Below, in pieces: positions 1 to 13,131 of a stretch of 64,000 nucleotides of DNA. How positions within the stretch are numbered: the stretch's first letter is position 1; each line of letters begins with the position of its first letter. The translations under genes were made by a program, and so were the position numbers. Source of the stretch: Dactylorhiza incarnata (taxonomy: Eukaryota; Streptophyta; Magnoliopsida; Asparagales; Orchidaceae); the NCBI GenBank assembly GCA_033032865.1, contig JAWHQI010000051.1, forward strand, positions 11,922,001 through 11,986,000, given 5' to 3'. Below the pieces are notes generated by a model. It was not told the origin of the DNA. It did no database searches and worked only from the letters and a program-made list of their open reading frames with translations.

Positions 1-31
<31 letters not shown>
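1..31. repeat. (AT)n microsatellite
   Basis: Uninterrupted AT dinucleotide run at the left edge of the window, downstream of the Athila pol gene. It continues into unseen sequence. Confidence 0.9.
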
Positions 32-34
<3 letters not shown>

Positions 35-280
35 TTCAGAAATTAAAATTCCAACAAAATGCTATGCTGCACCCCCATACTTAAAAGTAAACATTGTCCC
101 CAATGTTTAAAACTAATTATGAAGATAAAAAAAACTAAAATGACAATAAAGAAGATAAAAATAAATGACTAAAGGGTGAAGAAGGCTTCCCTGGTTGGTA
201 GACGGGGTTGCCGGACAAACACCTGCAGAATTAAAATCAACAACAAACAAGAAAAGAAATAACGAAAATAAAAGGGATAA

Positions 281-318
281 TGTTTTGGTGCCTCCCAAAA
301 GCGCTTTATTTACCGTCG
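281..318 (-). other. Conserved post-pol motif of Athila-like elements
   Basis: On the minus strand this reads as AAATAAAGCGC followed by TTTTGGGAGGCACC, about 25-60 bases after the pol stop. A similar block (GGGCTTCTTGGGAGACAACCC) lies downstream of the protease-like ORF in the gag-only element at 39245-39290. From memory, a GCGCTTGTTGGGAGGCAACCC-like sequence is common just after Athila coding regions. Its function is not known to me. The rest of 1-343 shows only a 61-codon minus-strand ORF that I do not regard as a gene. Confidence 0.6.
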
Positions 319-343
319 CGTAGCTTGACTAAGTGACGTTTTA

Positions 344-3300
344 TTAAAAGTTTGGTAAGTTAAGTGATTCTATTTTTCCGGTTGAGGGGTCGCCAGAGTG
401 ATATAATTTTAAACGGTGTCCATTAACCTTGAATGAGCCGTTTTCCGGGTGCTCAATTAGTACGGTCCCATATGGCCAAACCTCTTTTACAACAAAGGGG
501 CCGGACCATCGAGACTTCAATTTTCCCGGAAAAAGCCTAAGTCTAGAATTAAAAAGAAGGACAAGATCTCCCGACAAAAATGATTTTGGATTTTTAATGT
601 TTCTATCATGATAAAACTTAGTTCTCTCCTTATAGAATTTGTTATTTTCATAGGCGTTAGCACGCCATTCATCAAGCTCATTTAATTGCATTTTTCGTTG
701 GTCGGAAGCTAAGTTTAAATTTAAATTTATAAATTTAAGTGCCCAATATGCGCGATGCTCTAGTTCCACCGGTAAATGACATGCCTTTCCGTAAACTAAC
801 CGGTACGGTGTGCAACCGGTGGCGGTCTTGTAAGCCGTCCGATAATCCCATAAGGCGTCATCTAATTTTAGAGACCAATCCTTTCTATTAATATTCACTG
901 TTTTTTCTAAAATTCTTTTTAATTCACGGTTTACCACCTCCACTTGGCCATTTGCCTGTGGGTGATAGGCGGTGGATAATTTGTGCGTGACGCCATACTT
1001 GGCTAAAATTTTAGCAAGTTGGTCGTTACAAAAATGAGTGCCCCTATCACTAATCAGTGCACGTGGTGTGCCAAATCTAGAAAATAATTTTTTTAAAAAA
1101 TTTACGACGACTCTTGCGTCGTTTGTGGGGAATGCTTGTCCTTCCGCCCACCTTGACACGTAGTCGACCGCAACAAGGATATATTTATTATTGTGAGAGG
1201 ATGGTAGTGGACCTACGAAATCTAAACCCCATAAATAAAAAATTTCACATTCTAAGAATATATTTTGGGGCATTTCATCCCGGTTAGAAATATTACCTGA
1301 CCGTTGGCACCGATCACAATTACTCACAAAATTGTGAGCATCTTTGAATAAGGTGGGCCAATAGAAGCCTGCCTCTAGTACTTTTCTTGCGGTCCGGTTC
1401 GCTTGATAGTGACCACCGGTTGGCCCTTCGTGGCAGTGCCGCAGAATTTGGACGCCTTCCTCGCCCGAAATACACCTTCTTACCACTTGGTCCGCGCAGA
1501 CACGAAATAAAAAGGGGTCCTCCCAAAAATAATTTTTCAAGTCCGAAAAGAATTTCTTCTTTTGCTGACTTGAAAAATCTTTTGGTAGGACCCAGGCCAC
1601 TAAATAGTTGGCCAAATCCGCGTACCATGGGGTGGAAGAAGTCATTACCTTTTCGATGGCGAGGAGGCGCTCTTCATGGAATTTGTCGTCGATTTCGGCC
1701 TCCACTAGCGCTCCTGCAGCCGGATTCTCTAACCGTGAGAGGTGGTCGGCCGCAACATTCTCCGCTCCCCTTTTTTCTTGGTTCTCCAAATCGAATTCTT
1801 GTAGTAGGAGGATCCACCTTAGCAGTCGAGGCTTTGCATTTCCTTTTTGTAGTAAATACCGGAGAGCGGAATGATCTGTAAAAACAATAACTTTTGAAAG
1901 CGTTAGATATGATCGAAATTTATCAAACGCAAAAACAATCGCCAAAAGTTCTTTCTCCGTCGTTGTATAATTAGCTTGGGCGGATGTGAGTGTTTTGCTT
2001 GCGTAATAAATTGGGTGAAAATATTTGTTCACCCGTTGGCCTAAAACAGCCCCTACAGCAAAATCACTCGCATCGCACATTATTTCGAACGGTAGAGACC
2101 AATTCGGCGCAATTAAAATCGGCGAGTTTATTAGTTCCTTTTTTATTTTTTCAAAAGCTTTCAAACATTGATCTTCAAAAATAAACGCGGATTCTTTTTC
2201 TAAGAGATGAGTTAAAGGTTTTGTAATTTTAGAAAAATCTCGAATGAATCGCCTATAGAATCCCGCGTGTCCTAGAAAACTCCTAATAGATTTAATATTG
2301 GTGGGTGGAGGAAGCTTCTCTATGACTTCGATCTTGGCCCGATCGACCTCCATCCCCTTACTAGAAACTTTATGTCCGAGGACTAACCCTTCTTGGACCA
2401 TAAAGTGACACTTCTCCCAGTTGAGTGCCAAATTCGTGTCTTCGCAGCGTTGAAGAACACGATCAAGATTATTAAGACAATTTTTAAAAGAATTACCAAA
2501 GACTGAAAAATCGTCCATAAAAACTTCCATGACGTTCTCTACTAATTCGTTAAAAATTGCCAACATACATCTTTGAAATGTAGCCGGCGCGTTGCAAAGG
2601 CCAAACGGCATTCTCCGATAAGCGAAGGTGCCGAAAGGACAAGTGAACGTGGTTTTCTCTTGGTCTTCGGGCGAGATTGGGATTTGAAAGTATCCCAAAA
2701 GACCATCAAGAAAATAATAGTGTGAGTGACCGGATAGACGTTCTAAGATTTGGTCAATGAAGGGTAACGAAAAGTGATCCTTACGGGTAGCATCATTTAA
2801 TTTTCTATAATCGATGCATACCTGCCAACCCGTAACAGTACGAGTAGGAATCAACTCATTATTTTGGTTTGCGACTACCGTTATTCCACCCTTCTTAGGC
2901 ACGACTTGCACCGGGCTAACCCAAGTGCTATCAGAAATTGGGTAAATAATCCCCACGTCTAATAATTTTATTATTTCGGCCTTAACGACGTCCTTTATAT
3001 TAGGATTAAGGCGTCGTTGAGGTTGAATAGTGCCGCGAGAATTATTTTCTAAATTTATTTTATGCGTGCAAAATGAGGGGCTAATCCCTTTGATATCTGA
3101 AATTTGCCATGCAATTGCATGGCGGTGATTATTCAAAATTTTTATTAAGTTGGAAATTTCCGAATCCTTAAGCGCGGAAGATATGATTACAGGCAATTTT
3201 GACTCTTTTTCTAAAAATATGTATTTTAAATGTTCCGGTAATTGTTTTAATTTTAAACTCGGCGGCTCCTCGTAAGATGTTTTTACTTTGAAATTATTCA

Positions 3301-4999
3301 GTTTTATTTCTTCAAATTTAAGCGGACGAGTTATTTCTTTTAAGCAAAATAATTTTTCAATATCCGGATTTTCAAACAAAGGAGAGATAATTTCAGAAAA
3401 CGACGTTATTTCCTCTTCAAGATTTGTTTCTAAGGTAAAACAAGAGTCGTCGTTAGAAAAAGAGTTTTTCATAGAAGAGTCAATACTAAAAGTAACTTCT
3501 TCATCCCCTACTCGTAGGAGAAGCTTTCCAGTACTTACGTCAATTATTGCCCTAGAGGTGGCAAGGAAGGGACGACCGAGTATAAGGGGTACTTCGGTGT
3601 CTTCCTCAATGTCTAGAATGACAAAGTCTACCGAGAAGATAAACTTGTCAACTTTAACTAAAACATCCTCTACGACCCCCATTGGGTATTTTATTGACCT
3701 ATCCGCTAGTTGGATGCTCATTTTAGTTGAGGTTGGGGTGCCCAACCCAAGCTTTTTGAATAGAGAAAATGACATCAAATTTATACTAGCCCCTAAATCG
3801 GCTAAAGCATGCTTAATTAGATAATTGCCGAAAAGACACGGGATCGAGAATCGTCCCGGGTCGTTTAATTTTTCCGGCAGTTTGTTTAAAACAATCGCCG
3901 AGCACTCCGCGTTTAGAGATACGCACGAAATATTTTCAAGCTTCTTTTTATTAGTTAACAAATCTTTTAAATATTTTGCGTACTTAGGCATTTGAGAAAG
4001 TGCCTCGCAAAAAGGAATATTAATTTGAATTTGCTTGAAAATATCAATGAATTTTTTATAATGCTCCTCATTGCGCTCGTTAATAAACTTAGAAGGATAA
4101 GGGACTGTAGGATTATTAAAATTGCGCGGAGCTAAAACAGATGAAGGTGGAGGAGAAGAAGAAATAACTTGCGGAGATGAAGTTGAAACGTTTACCTCGG
4201 GTCCAGCCAAATTTGTAGAAGTTACCTCCTTTCCGCCGCGGAGGGTTATTGCATTAGCGCTCTCCCTTGGATTGGGCTCAGTATTGCCCGGTAGAGCTCC
4301 TTGCTGGCGTTCGGAGAACATCTTGGCGAGTTGTCCAATCTGATTTTCTAAGCTTTTAATGGATCCGGATAGGTTCCGGATGTTGGAATCATTGGAGGCA
4401 ACGTATTTGGTGAAGACCTCTTCAAATGAAGAGGGCTTGTGTGGTGGTGGCGGAGCGAATCCGGGAGGATTCACTGGCGGCGGACGCTGAGCATTATTGG
4501 GGTTGCTCCATGTAAAATTTGAGGGGTTCCTTAAACCCGGATTATAACAATTATTTAACGGAAGATTATTATTTGGGTTATAAGGAGGACGATAGGAGTT
4601 CCCCATATAATCTACTTGCTCTTGAATAAAATTATTATTATAATAATAATTATTATTATAATTATTAGCCCCATTAGTGGCGGAGGAAGCAGACATCTCC
4701 GTCACTTGCTTAGTAAGCCATTCTACTTGATGTGTTAAATTCGGGGTGGCCTCGACTTCAAAGAGTCCGGTCGGCTTGTTAGGACGCGACCGTGGCGCAT
4801 TCCACTGATAAGCATTCATGGCCATCTCCTCAAAAAGCTCTTGAGCGGCCTCGGGGGTTTTGTTATTCAAGGTTCCCCCAGCTGCCGCATCAATCATTTG
4901 CCTTGTTTGGAGATTCAAACCATTGTAGAATGTTTGAACTTGTTGCCATAAAGGAAGGGCGTGGTGAGGACATCTTCGCAATAATTCCTTGAAGCGCTC
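344..4999 (-). pseudogene. Athila gag C-terminus and pol (PR-RT-RNase H-INT)
   Basis: One open frame of about 1,550 codons, the downstream part of a gag-pol frame cut by a TAG at 5000-5002. In order (residues from the ATG at 4981): Asn-rich gag tail (100-170); aspartic protease with DLGAS near 395 and ILGRPFL about 75 residues on; reverse transcriptase at about 735-880 with the FMDD catalytic box; RNase H with [13 protein letters not shown] and [11 protein letters not shown]; integrase with an H-H-C-C zinc finger, then the catalytic D in LDFVGP, D in SDRGTHF and E in GQVEVVNRE. The metal-binding residues are present. An insert-like stretch sits between the KKGG and CIDYRKLN boxes of RT, as is usual for Athila. 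One oddity is DGLLGY where DGYSGY is typical. The protein would reverse-transcribe and integrate the element. With the upstream stop, most translation would end in gag. Confidence 0.92.
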
Positions 5000-5599
5000 C
5001 TATATGTCATAGAGAGACTCCGAGTCTATTTGCGTAAATGAGAGAATGTCCGTACGTAATTTAGCGGACTTTGCCGGAGGAAAATATTTCGTTAAAAATT
5101 TTTCCACCATTTCGGCCCATGTAGTGATAGAGCCACTAGGAAGAGTGGTCAACCACTGCTTGGCCTTAGTCCGCAAAGAAAAAGGAAATAAACGCAAACG
5201 AATGGCGTCATCAGTGATGCCATTAATTTTAAAAGTATCGCAGATTTCCAAGAAATTAAATAAATGCAAATTAGGATTTTCATCCGGTAAGCCGTCGAAA
5301 ATGACGGATTGCTGGACATACTGAATGATACTCGTTTTTATTTCAAAATTATTATTCGCCACAGTCGGGCGAATAATGCTTGATTGTGTTCCCTCCCAAT
5401 TCGGCTTCGCATAATAGGACATAGTCTGTAGCGGAGCCTCATTATGGTCGGGGTCACCCATTATATCTTCGTTAGTCTCTCCGACTGACTCTTCGCGAAT
5501 TATTGGCAGATCACTAAATCGGAGACGTCGCCGCAAGGTGCGCTCGATTTCCGGATCAAAACCAAATTCAAGATTAATTGAAGAGTTTCCTCGGGTCAT
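5000..5599 (-). pseudogene. Athila gag N-terminal part, ends at a premature TAG
   Basis: 199 codons starting MTRGNSSINLEFGFDPEIER. It contains the Athila capsid core, with LRLFPFSLRTKAKQWL and FLTKYFPPAKSAKLR. The plus-strand copy at 61869 begins with the same MTRGNSS, which supports this ATG. The frame stops at 5000-5002 (TAG), where the plus-strand copy has a tryptophan codon (SLYD-T-W-ERFKELL). This is therefore a single G-to-A change on the coding strand, not a natural gag terminus. Past the stop the same frame continues without interruption into pol. Confidence 0.9.
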
Positions 5600-5705
5600 A
5601 AACCAAAAGAAAAGAAAAGATGCGGAAAAAGAAAACGGGAAAATAAGATTTTAGATAAATAAATTTATTTATTATATATATATATTTTTTGATTTTTTTT
5701 TAAAT

Positions 5706-5817
5706 AGGTGATTTAAAATTAGTCCTGGACTTCCCAAGATCTACCCGGTGAAGGGTTTGCAAGGTATTAGAGGCTATGATGGGAATTCAAGCCCAAAGCG
5801 TCCTTTCCAGGAATTTA
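5706..5817 (-). promoter_or_regulatory. Conserved 112-bp leader block of Athila-like element
   Basis: Untranslated leader between primer site and gag. Compared by eye with the same position in the plus-strand element (61632-61743), both blocks are 112 bp long with three mismatches. Such constraint in a leader suggests an RNA function, for example packaging, dimerisation or translation, but this is inference. Confidence 0.75.
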
Positions 5818-5922
5818 GATTACACCTTTTAAGATTTTAAAAAGAAAAATTAAAAGAAAGAGGTGAGAAGGAAGAGAACGATAAAGTTAATAACTATTTC
5901 TTTTTCAAATTATCGACCAAAT

Positions 5923-5940
5923 TCTCCGGCAACGGAGCCA
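5923..5940 (-). promoter_or_regulatory. Primer binding site, tRNA-Asp type
   Basis: On the minus strand TGGCTCCGTTGCCGGAGA, six bases inside the LTR end. The Asp-tRNA complement used by Athila elements is TGGCGCCGTTGCCGGGGA, so there are two mismatches. Confidence 0.85.
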
Positions 5941-5946
5941 AAAACT

Positions 5947-8064
<2,118 letters not shown>

Positions 8065-9341
8065 TTCTCCTTGAACATCAGTTCATAAGGGGTCTTCATG
8101 TTGATTGGACTTAGAGGCATAATGTTGATGACGTAAGCCGCACAAGACATTCCCTCCGCCCAAAAGGACTTTGGGATACTCTTGGCATGAAGCCAGCATT
8201 TGCAAGTTTCCTTCAGATGACGGATCTTCCGCTCTTCAATGCCATTTTGCTATGGAGTATGGGCCCAAGTGAGCTCTCTCCGGATGCCGTGTTTCCTGCA
8301 AAAACTTGAGAACACACCAGAGGTGAACTCCCCACCATTGTCAGTTCTAAATTTTTTCACCCGCATGCCTAACCGACTTTCCACCAGCTCCTTAAACTCC
8401 ACGAACTTTGCAAAAGCTTCCGACTTCTCTTTCAGAAAATACACCCATACATATCTGGTGTAATCATCAGTCAATAACAACATATATTTGTTGCCTCCAA
8501 GGCTTGGGGTGGCAGTCAGTCCCATCAAATCACCGTGAATGCACTCCAACGATGCTTTGCATCTTGTTTGCGATTTATCAAATGGAAGTCGATGAGACTT
8601 ATTAAACTGACATCCCGCATAAACATGACCGTCTCCATAGGAGGACAAGCTAGGCAAGCCCTTGACAAGGCCCCTTACCGCCATAGCCTTCAATTTGTCC
8701 ATGCCTACATGCCCCAACCTTTCATGCCAGATAGCCGCGCTATCATTGGTCTTCATCTTATCAACATAGGTACTTGTCGATAAAAAAAACACGTCCTTTA
8801 CCCTCTTTCCAACATGAACAACATCTCTCTTTATCTCTGGTTGAGTTTTAAGAAACTTCACTTCTGTTTGGCCAAACAGAACGTGATAACTGGCATCGAC
8901 AGCATTGGTCACAGAGAAGAGATTCTTCTTCATACCAGGCACGTGATAAACACTCCTCAAAGTGAGTGGACCCTTATCACTGCTCAGAGAGACAACACCT
9001 TCTTGTTCTACTGTATGAACAGAATTATCAGCCGTAATGATAGCATCGTTACCTGATTAAGGTGCCAAAGAAGATAACTTTGATTCATCCCCGGTGAGGT
9101 GATGCCCACACCCTGAATCCACATTCCAATCCTCTTCGAAGTTGATGGCATCCAAGGCCTTAACGGGCATCGCCGTCATATTGGCCGCAAAGGCTCCTCC
9201 CCATCCAGCTTCACCATACTTTGGCTTCTCCTTCTCCGCTGCATGTCCCGGCTGAAGATTAACCTGTCAATCATTATTGAAGTGGTCGGTCTTATTGCAC
9301 CTGAATCACTTTGGTCCCTCTCCCTTCTTCTTCCCATCAGA
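8065..9341 (-). pseudogene. Copia copy A protease and integrase, truncated
   Basis: Minus-strand continuation of gag with several in-frame stops between about 9341 and 9000. It contains the protease active-site region (VDSGCGHHLTGDESK), then an open stretch (8960-8250) with the integrase zinc finger (HERLGHVG, CAGCQF-like YAGCQFNKSHR), the first catalytic D in HGDLMGLT and the second in RTDNGGEFTSG. A stop follows AHTP, just before the region of the third catalytic residue (QNGIEERK). The gene ends at 8065 in the MKTPYELMFKE region where the Athila element was inserted. RT and RNase H are not in the window. Confidence 0.85.
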
Positions 9342-10070
9342 CTAAGAAGCATAACCCCTATCTTGCTGACCTGAAGTAGAGGGTCCATCCTGACCTGTCT
9401 TCTTCTTCTCCCACTTCTTCTTCTTCTTCCCAGAGAATAACACATCACTATCTCCCCCAGAGATAGAAGTCCCCGCCATTTGTCTTGCCAAACTTTCCTG
9501 CGAAGCAAGTAAGTTTTCCAGCTCCAACAGAGATGGTTGATTTGCCCAACCCTGAACTGAAGTCACAAAGGAAAGATACTCCTTCTGCAACCCGCGGATG
9601 ATATGCCTCTTCAGTTTTGCTTCCGAGATGGGCTCATCAGGGTCCAATGCATAAATCTCTGCTGTGAGGTTCTTCATCTTGAGAAAGAAGGTAGAAATAG
9701 AAAGATCACCTTGAGATGCTTTCGCCAACTCATTTTCAAGAAACTGTAGCCGAGCTACATTCTTCTTATTAAACAGCCCATCCAAAGATGCACAAATCTC
9801 AGAAGCAGATTTACATCCAATGATGTGATCAAATAGCTCTGGTGAGATAGCCCTCTTGAGTGTGAACTCTGCCTTTGCATTAGTCCTCCTCCAAAGTCTC
9901 ACCTCTGCCATATTATCTCCTGCTAGAAACACTTCCTGTGTGTCTTCTCCTCCAACTATCTCCCATAGATCCTCGCCAAGCAAGTAGCTCTCCATACACG
10001 ACCTCCACTTCTTGTAATTAGTCGATATGAGGAGTTCAATACCAAGCCCTCTTGCGTATCCAGCTTTCAT
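9342..10070 (-). pseudogene. Copia copy A gag, truncated by stops
   Basis: 242 codons from MKAGYARGLGIEL, close to copy B (MEGGYARELGIEL at 13132). The capsid core motifs YKKWRSCMESYLLGEDLWE and LKRHIIRGLQKEYLSFV are present. A TAG replaces the codon after DRGYAS, so the zinc-knuckle region (CNKTDHF) lies past the stop and has a further stop inside it. The gag would have assembled the cytoplasmic virus-like particle. Confidence 0.88.
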
Positions 10071-10147
10071 GGCAAACTATGTGGTCTCTTCTTCACAAAG
10101 ACGATGGCAACTCAAGTTGATCATTGCTTATCCACTCCAAGAACCTA

Positions 10148-10159
10148 GCTCTGATACCA
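10148..10159 (-). promoter_or_regulatory. Primer binding site, initiator tRNA-Met
   Basis: TGGTATCAGAGC on the minus strand, directly abutting the 5' LTR. This is the perfect 12-base complement of plant initiator tRNA-Met. Confidence 0.93.
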
Positions 10160-10369
10160 TGTTAAAATTTTGAAATTTGAATCGTTTAGGAGTAAGCAGG
10201 AGTTGCATCAACTGAGTTATAGCCAAACAACCACAGTACCACACAGCAACAGAATAGACTTTATTGAATCACAATACTTGATTATCGTGCGAGACATACA
10301 TGACGAGACATGATTCATAAGAATCATGAAGGAGAGAGAAACAAAACACACCAAAAACAAATCTGGCGG

Positions 10370-11340
10370 CTTGACAAGCAGAGACCGCACAGACCGCTCG
10401 ACTCCAGAAACCGCCCGGCTTGACCTGAGACCGTTCGAATAGAAAATAGGCAAGGCCGCAACTCAGAACACCCGGCTTGACCTGTACTGCCAGACCGCCA
10501 CCTCAGACCGCACGAATTGGAGCTTATTGAACTGAACAAAGAACTAAAGCTATCGTCAGATCGCAACTCAGATCGCCTAACCGATGAAGGTCGCCTGATC
10601 ACCGAGCTCGCTGCGAACAGCACAAGAACAATCATAAACTAGTTCGCAGACAAGCCGCTGCCGAACTATTTATTCAAGCTGCTGGGAAATCACCAAGGAA
10701 GGAGACCGCAACCTGCTGACCGCAAACCTGCGAACACAACAAATAGTCAACTCGCTTCCGAGACCGCCCGACCTCAAAGTGAGATCGCACGAAACAACCC
10801 AGGCTCTAGTTCTTACAGTTCTCGTTATGAATGATGGGCCATGCACCCCTATTTATAGGTGGGTAGACGGATGTCGTCACCGCACATGAGAGATATAATC
10901 ACCACCCGTCAGATCGCGAGCAGTCTCTCAAAGCAGACCACGCGATCAGACCACTTGACAACAGCCTGTCCAAGACCGTAAGTCAGCAGCAAACCGCGCA
11001 CAAGCCACGCGAACACAAGACCGCGCACAAGCCTCGCGGACACAAGACCACTCCTCCCTTAGAACACCAAGAGCAAGCCAACAACATCTGGCCGACTTCA
11101 GACAAGTTGCCAGACCACCCTGCATAAGCCGCCCGGTCACAGCGGTTACACAGAACAGACCTCCCGGTCTTCCGACAAAGAAGACAGGACAACCAAGCAG
11201 AACAACTCGGGAACAGACCGCAGCAAACAAGAATAGACCGGCCGGTCACACCAGACCACCAAAAATAGACCGGCAGAGCCAGACCGGCAGAGCACCAGAA
11301 TAGAGACCGCGCGGTCTCTGCGGTCTTTAATAATCAGACC
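10370..11340. repeat. GACCGC/GCGGTC inverted-repeat cluster in copia LTR (copy A)
   Basis: Dozens of irregularly spaced GACCGC and GCGGTC hexamers, often paired as GACCGCGCGGTC-like palindromes. The same cluster recurs in copy B (11880-12360, 12440-12830, 26160-27040) and copy C (58230-59160). Confidence 0.85.
10850..10857 (-). promoter_or_regulatory. TATA box of copia copy A LTR
   Basis: TATAAATA on the minus strand, in the same context as the TATA boxes of copy B LTRs at 12375 and 26637. Confidence 0.75.
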
Positions 11341-11377
11341 GCCGGCCACCTTCCACTCCACTTCAATAATTTCAACA

Positions 11378-11865
11378 GAATGTAAGGGTTCTCTTAGTGG
11401 TTATGGGCTGCAAATAATAGTCCTTCTCCTTAATGACTTTGTTTTCCTGGAATCTAGTTATGCTAGGTTCTCTTGTTATTTGTGTAGTCCTCTTGGGCTA
11501 GTTTTGTTGTGTGATTGAAAGTCCTTCATTTTAGTCATCTTCTTCTTCCTTGTATGCCTAACCTATTAATTTTAGGTTAATGGCTGTTGTTATTCCCTTT
11601 TTGGGTCTTGATTGGTTTTCTGGATTCTTAATTCCTGCTGTCATCCCCCTTGGAATCTAGATAGCTTCTATTTACTTATTTAGTTATAATACCAGGTAGT
11701 CTGATAAGACTTCCCTAGGTTTAGAAAAGTTTGCTCTTCTTAAGATTGTGTAATTATTTCTCCTATATTAAGCTTTCCGTTGACTTTTGTTAAGTCTTTC
11801 CCCGTCGACTTTGTCGCATATTCTGAACTGTTTCATCATATTTTTGTATGTTCATTTGTCGGGTA
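11378..11865 (+). repeat. Fragment of element E 5' LTR between two copia insertions
   Basis: 488 bp matching 35169-35654 of E's 3' LTR with scattered differences (for example GAATGTAAGGGTTCTCTT at both). It is bounded by copia copy A on the left and copy B on the right, and has no coding capacity. Confidence 0.88.
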
Positions 11866-11879
11866 TGTTGAAATTTTGA

Positions 11880-12830
11880 AGTGAAGTAGAGACTGGGCGG
11901 ACTGTTTTTGGAGACCGCCGAGACCGCGCGATTTGTGTTTATTCTGCCGGTCTGGCTCTGCCGGTTTGCTCTGGCGGACTGCTAGTTCTGCCGTTCTGTT
12001 CCTTGTAGCTGCGGTCTGTTTCCGAGTTGATCTACTAGTTGGTCTGTCTTCCTTGTTGGTAGACCGGGTGGGTTGTTCTTATATGACCGTCTATCCGGGC
12101 GGTCTGTCTTGGCGATCTGGCGACTTGTCTGAAGTCGGCCAGATGGTTCTAGGTTGCTCCTGGTGGTCTAAGGGAGGAGTATCTTTTATGACCGCGCAGC
12201 TTGTGCGTGGTCTCGTGTTCGCGCAACCTGTGCGCGACTTATCTGCTGATCTGTGTCTTGGTCGGATGATCGTCCAAGTAGTGTGGTCGCACTGTCTGAC
12301 TTATGAGACCGTTGGCGATCTGATGGGTGGTGATTGTATCTCTCCTGTGCGGTGACGACATCCGTCTACCCACCTATAAATAGAGGTGCAGGGCCCGTCA
12401 TTCCTAACGAGAACTGTAAGAACTGAGCCTGAGTTAATTCGTGCGGTCTCACTTTGAGGTCGGGCGGTCTCGGAAGTGAGTTGACTGTTTGTTGTGTTCG
12501 CAGGTTTGCGGTCAACAGGTTGCGGTCTCCTTCCTTGGTGATTCCCAGCGGCTTGAATAAACAGTTCGGCAGCGGCCAGTCTGCGAACTGGTTTATGTTC
12601 ATTCTTGTGCTGTTCGCAGCGAGCTCAGTGATCAGGCGACCTTCAGCGGTTAGGCGATCTGAGTTGCGGTCTGGCAACAGCTTCAGTTCTTTGATCCAAT
12701 AAAGCTCCAGTTCATGCGGTCTGAGGTGGAGGTCTTACAGTGCAGGCGGCTTGTCTGTTTTCAGTTCGCGCAGTCTTAGCACAAGCCTGGCGACTTCTGG
12801 AGTCGAGCGGTCTGTGCGGTCTCATCTTGT
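11880..12830. repeat. GACCGC/GCGGTC inverted-repeat clusters in copia 5' LTR (copy B)
   Basis: Two clusters of GCGGTCT/AGACCGC half-sites, upstream (11880-12360) and downstream (12440-12830) of the TATA box. Confidence 0.85.
12375..12382 (+). promoter_or_regulatory. TATA box of copia copy B 5' LTR
   Basis: TATAAATA in CACCTATAAATAGAGG, conserved in the 3' LTR (26637-26644) and copy A. The transcription start is expected about 30 bases downstream. Confidence 0.75.
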
Positions 12831-12937
12831 CTAGCCGCCAGATTTGTTTTGGTGTGTTTTGTTCTTCACGTCTCCGTTATTCTGATGAATCATGACTCGC
12901 CATGTATACCTCGCATTGTAAATGAAGTTTGAGTTTC

Positions 12938-12943
12938 AATAAA
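12938..12943 (+). terminator. Candidate polyadenylation signal in copia LTR
   Basis: AATAAA in TTTCAATAAAGGTTC, conserved in the LTRs of all three copies and about 100 bases before the LTR end. Confidence 0.6.
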
Positions 12944-13042
12944 GGTTCTTGTGTTGCTGTGTGGCATTGTGGTTGTTTGGCTTTAACTCAGTTGATGCAA
13001 CTCCTGCTTACTCCTAAACGATTCAAATCAAAAATTTTAACA

Positions 13043-13054
13043 TGGTATCAGAGG
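13043..13054 (+). promoter_or_regulatory. Primer binding site, initiator tRNA-Met
   Basis: TGGTATCAGAGG directly after the LTR; 11 of 12 bases match the tRNA-iMet complement. Confidence 0.92.
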
Positions 13055-13131
13055 GAGGTTGTTGGAGTGGATAAGCTGTGATCAACTTGAGTTGCCATCG
13101 TGTTTGTGAAGAAGAGACCACATAGTTTTCC

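Larger units (their letters stand above)
8065..11377 (-). mobile_element. Ty1/copia copy A, minus strand, 5' part
   Basis: 5' LTR at 10160-11377, primer site at 10148-10159, gag from 10070, then protease and integrase regions down to 8065, where the Athila LTR cuts the coding region at a sequence equivalent to about 15131 of copy B. The rest of the element should lie beyond the Athila insertion, left of the window. It sits inside the 5' LTR of element E: GAATG at 11378-11382 is the expected target duplication, and the same sequence is uninterrupted at 35169-35173 in E's 3' LTR. Confidence 0.92.
10160..11377 (-). repeat. 5' LTR of copia copy A
   Basis: 1,218 bp. On the minus strand it runs TGTTGAAATTAT...AAAATTTTAACA. 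Its counterpart in copy B (11866-13042) lies head-to-head with it, 488 bp away. TATA box at 10850-10857. Clusters of GACCGC/GCGGTC lie on both sides of the TATA box. Confidence 0.93.
11866..13042 (+). repeat. 5' LTR of copia copy B
   Basis: 1,177 bp, TGTTGAAATTTTG...AAAATTTTAACA, with the primer site immediately after it. TATA box 12375-12382, AATAAA at 12938-12943, so R should run from roughly 12405 to about 12965. It carries 53-54 bp (after GAACTGTAAGAA) that are missing from the 3' LTR. Confidence 0.95.

Noticed and set aside
3288..3824. 178-codon plus-strand ORF
   Set aside because: Antisense shadow of the Athila protease region on the minus strand.
11933..12355. 140-codon ORF in the copia LTR, repeated at 26195-26617
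   Set aside because: Upstream of the TATA box in U3, composed of the GCGGTC repeats; present twice because LTRs are duplicates.
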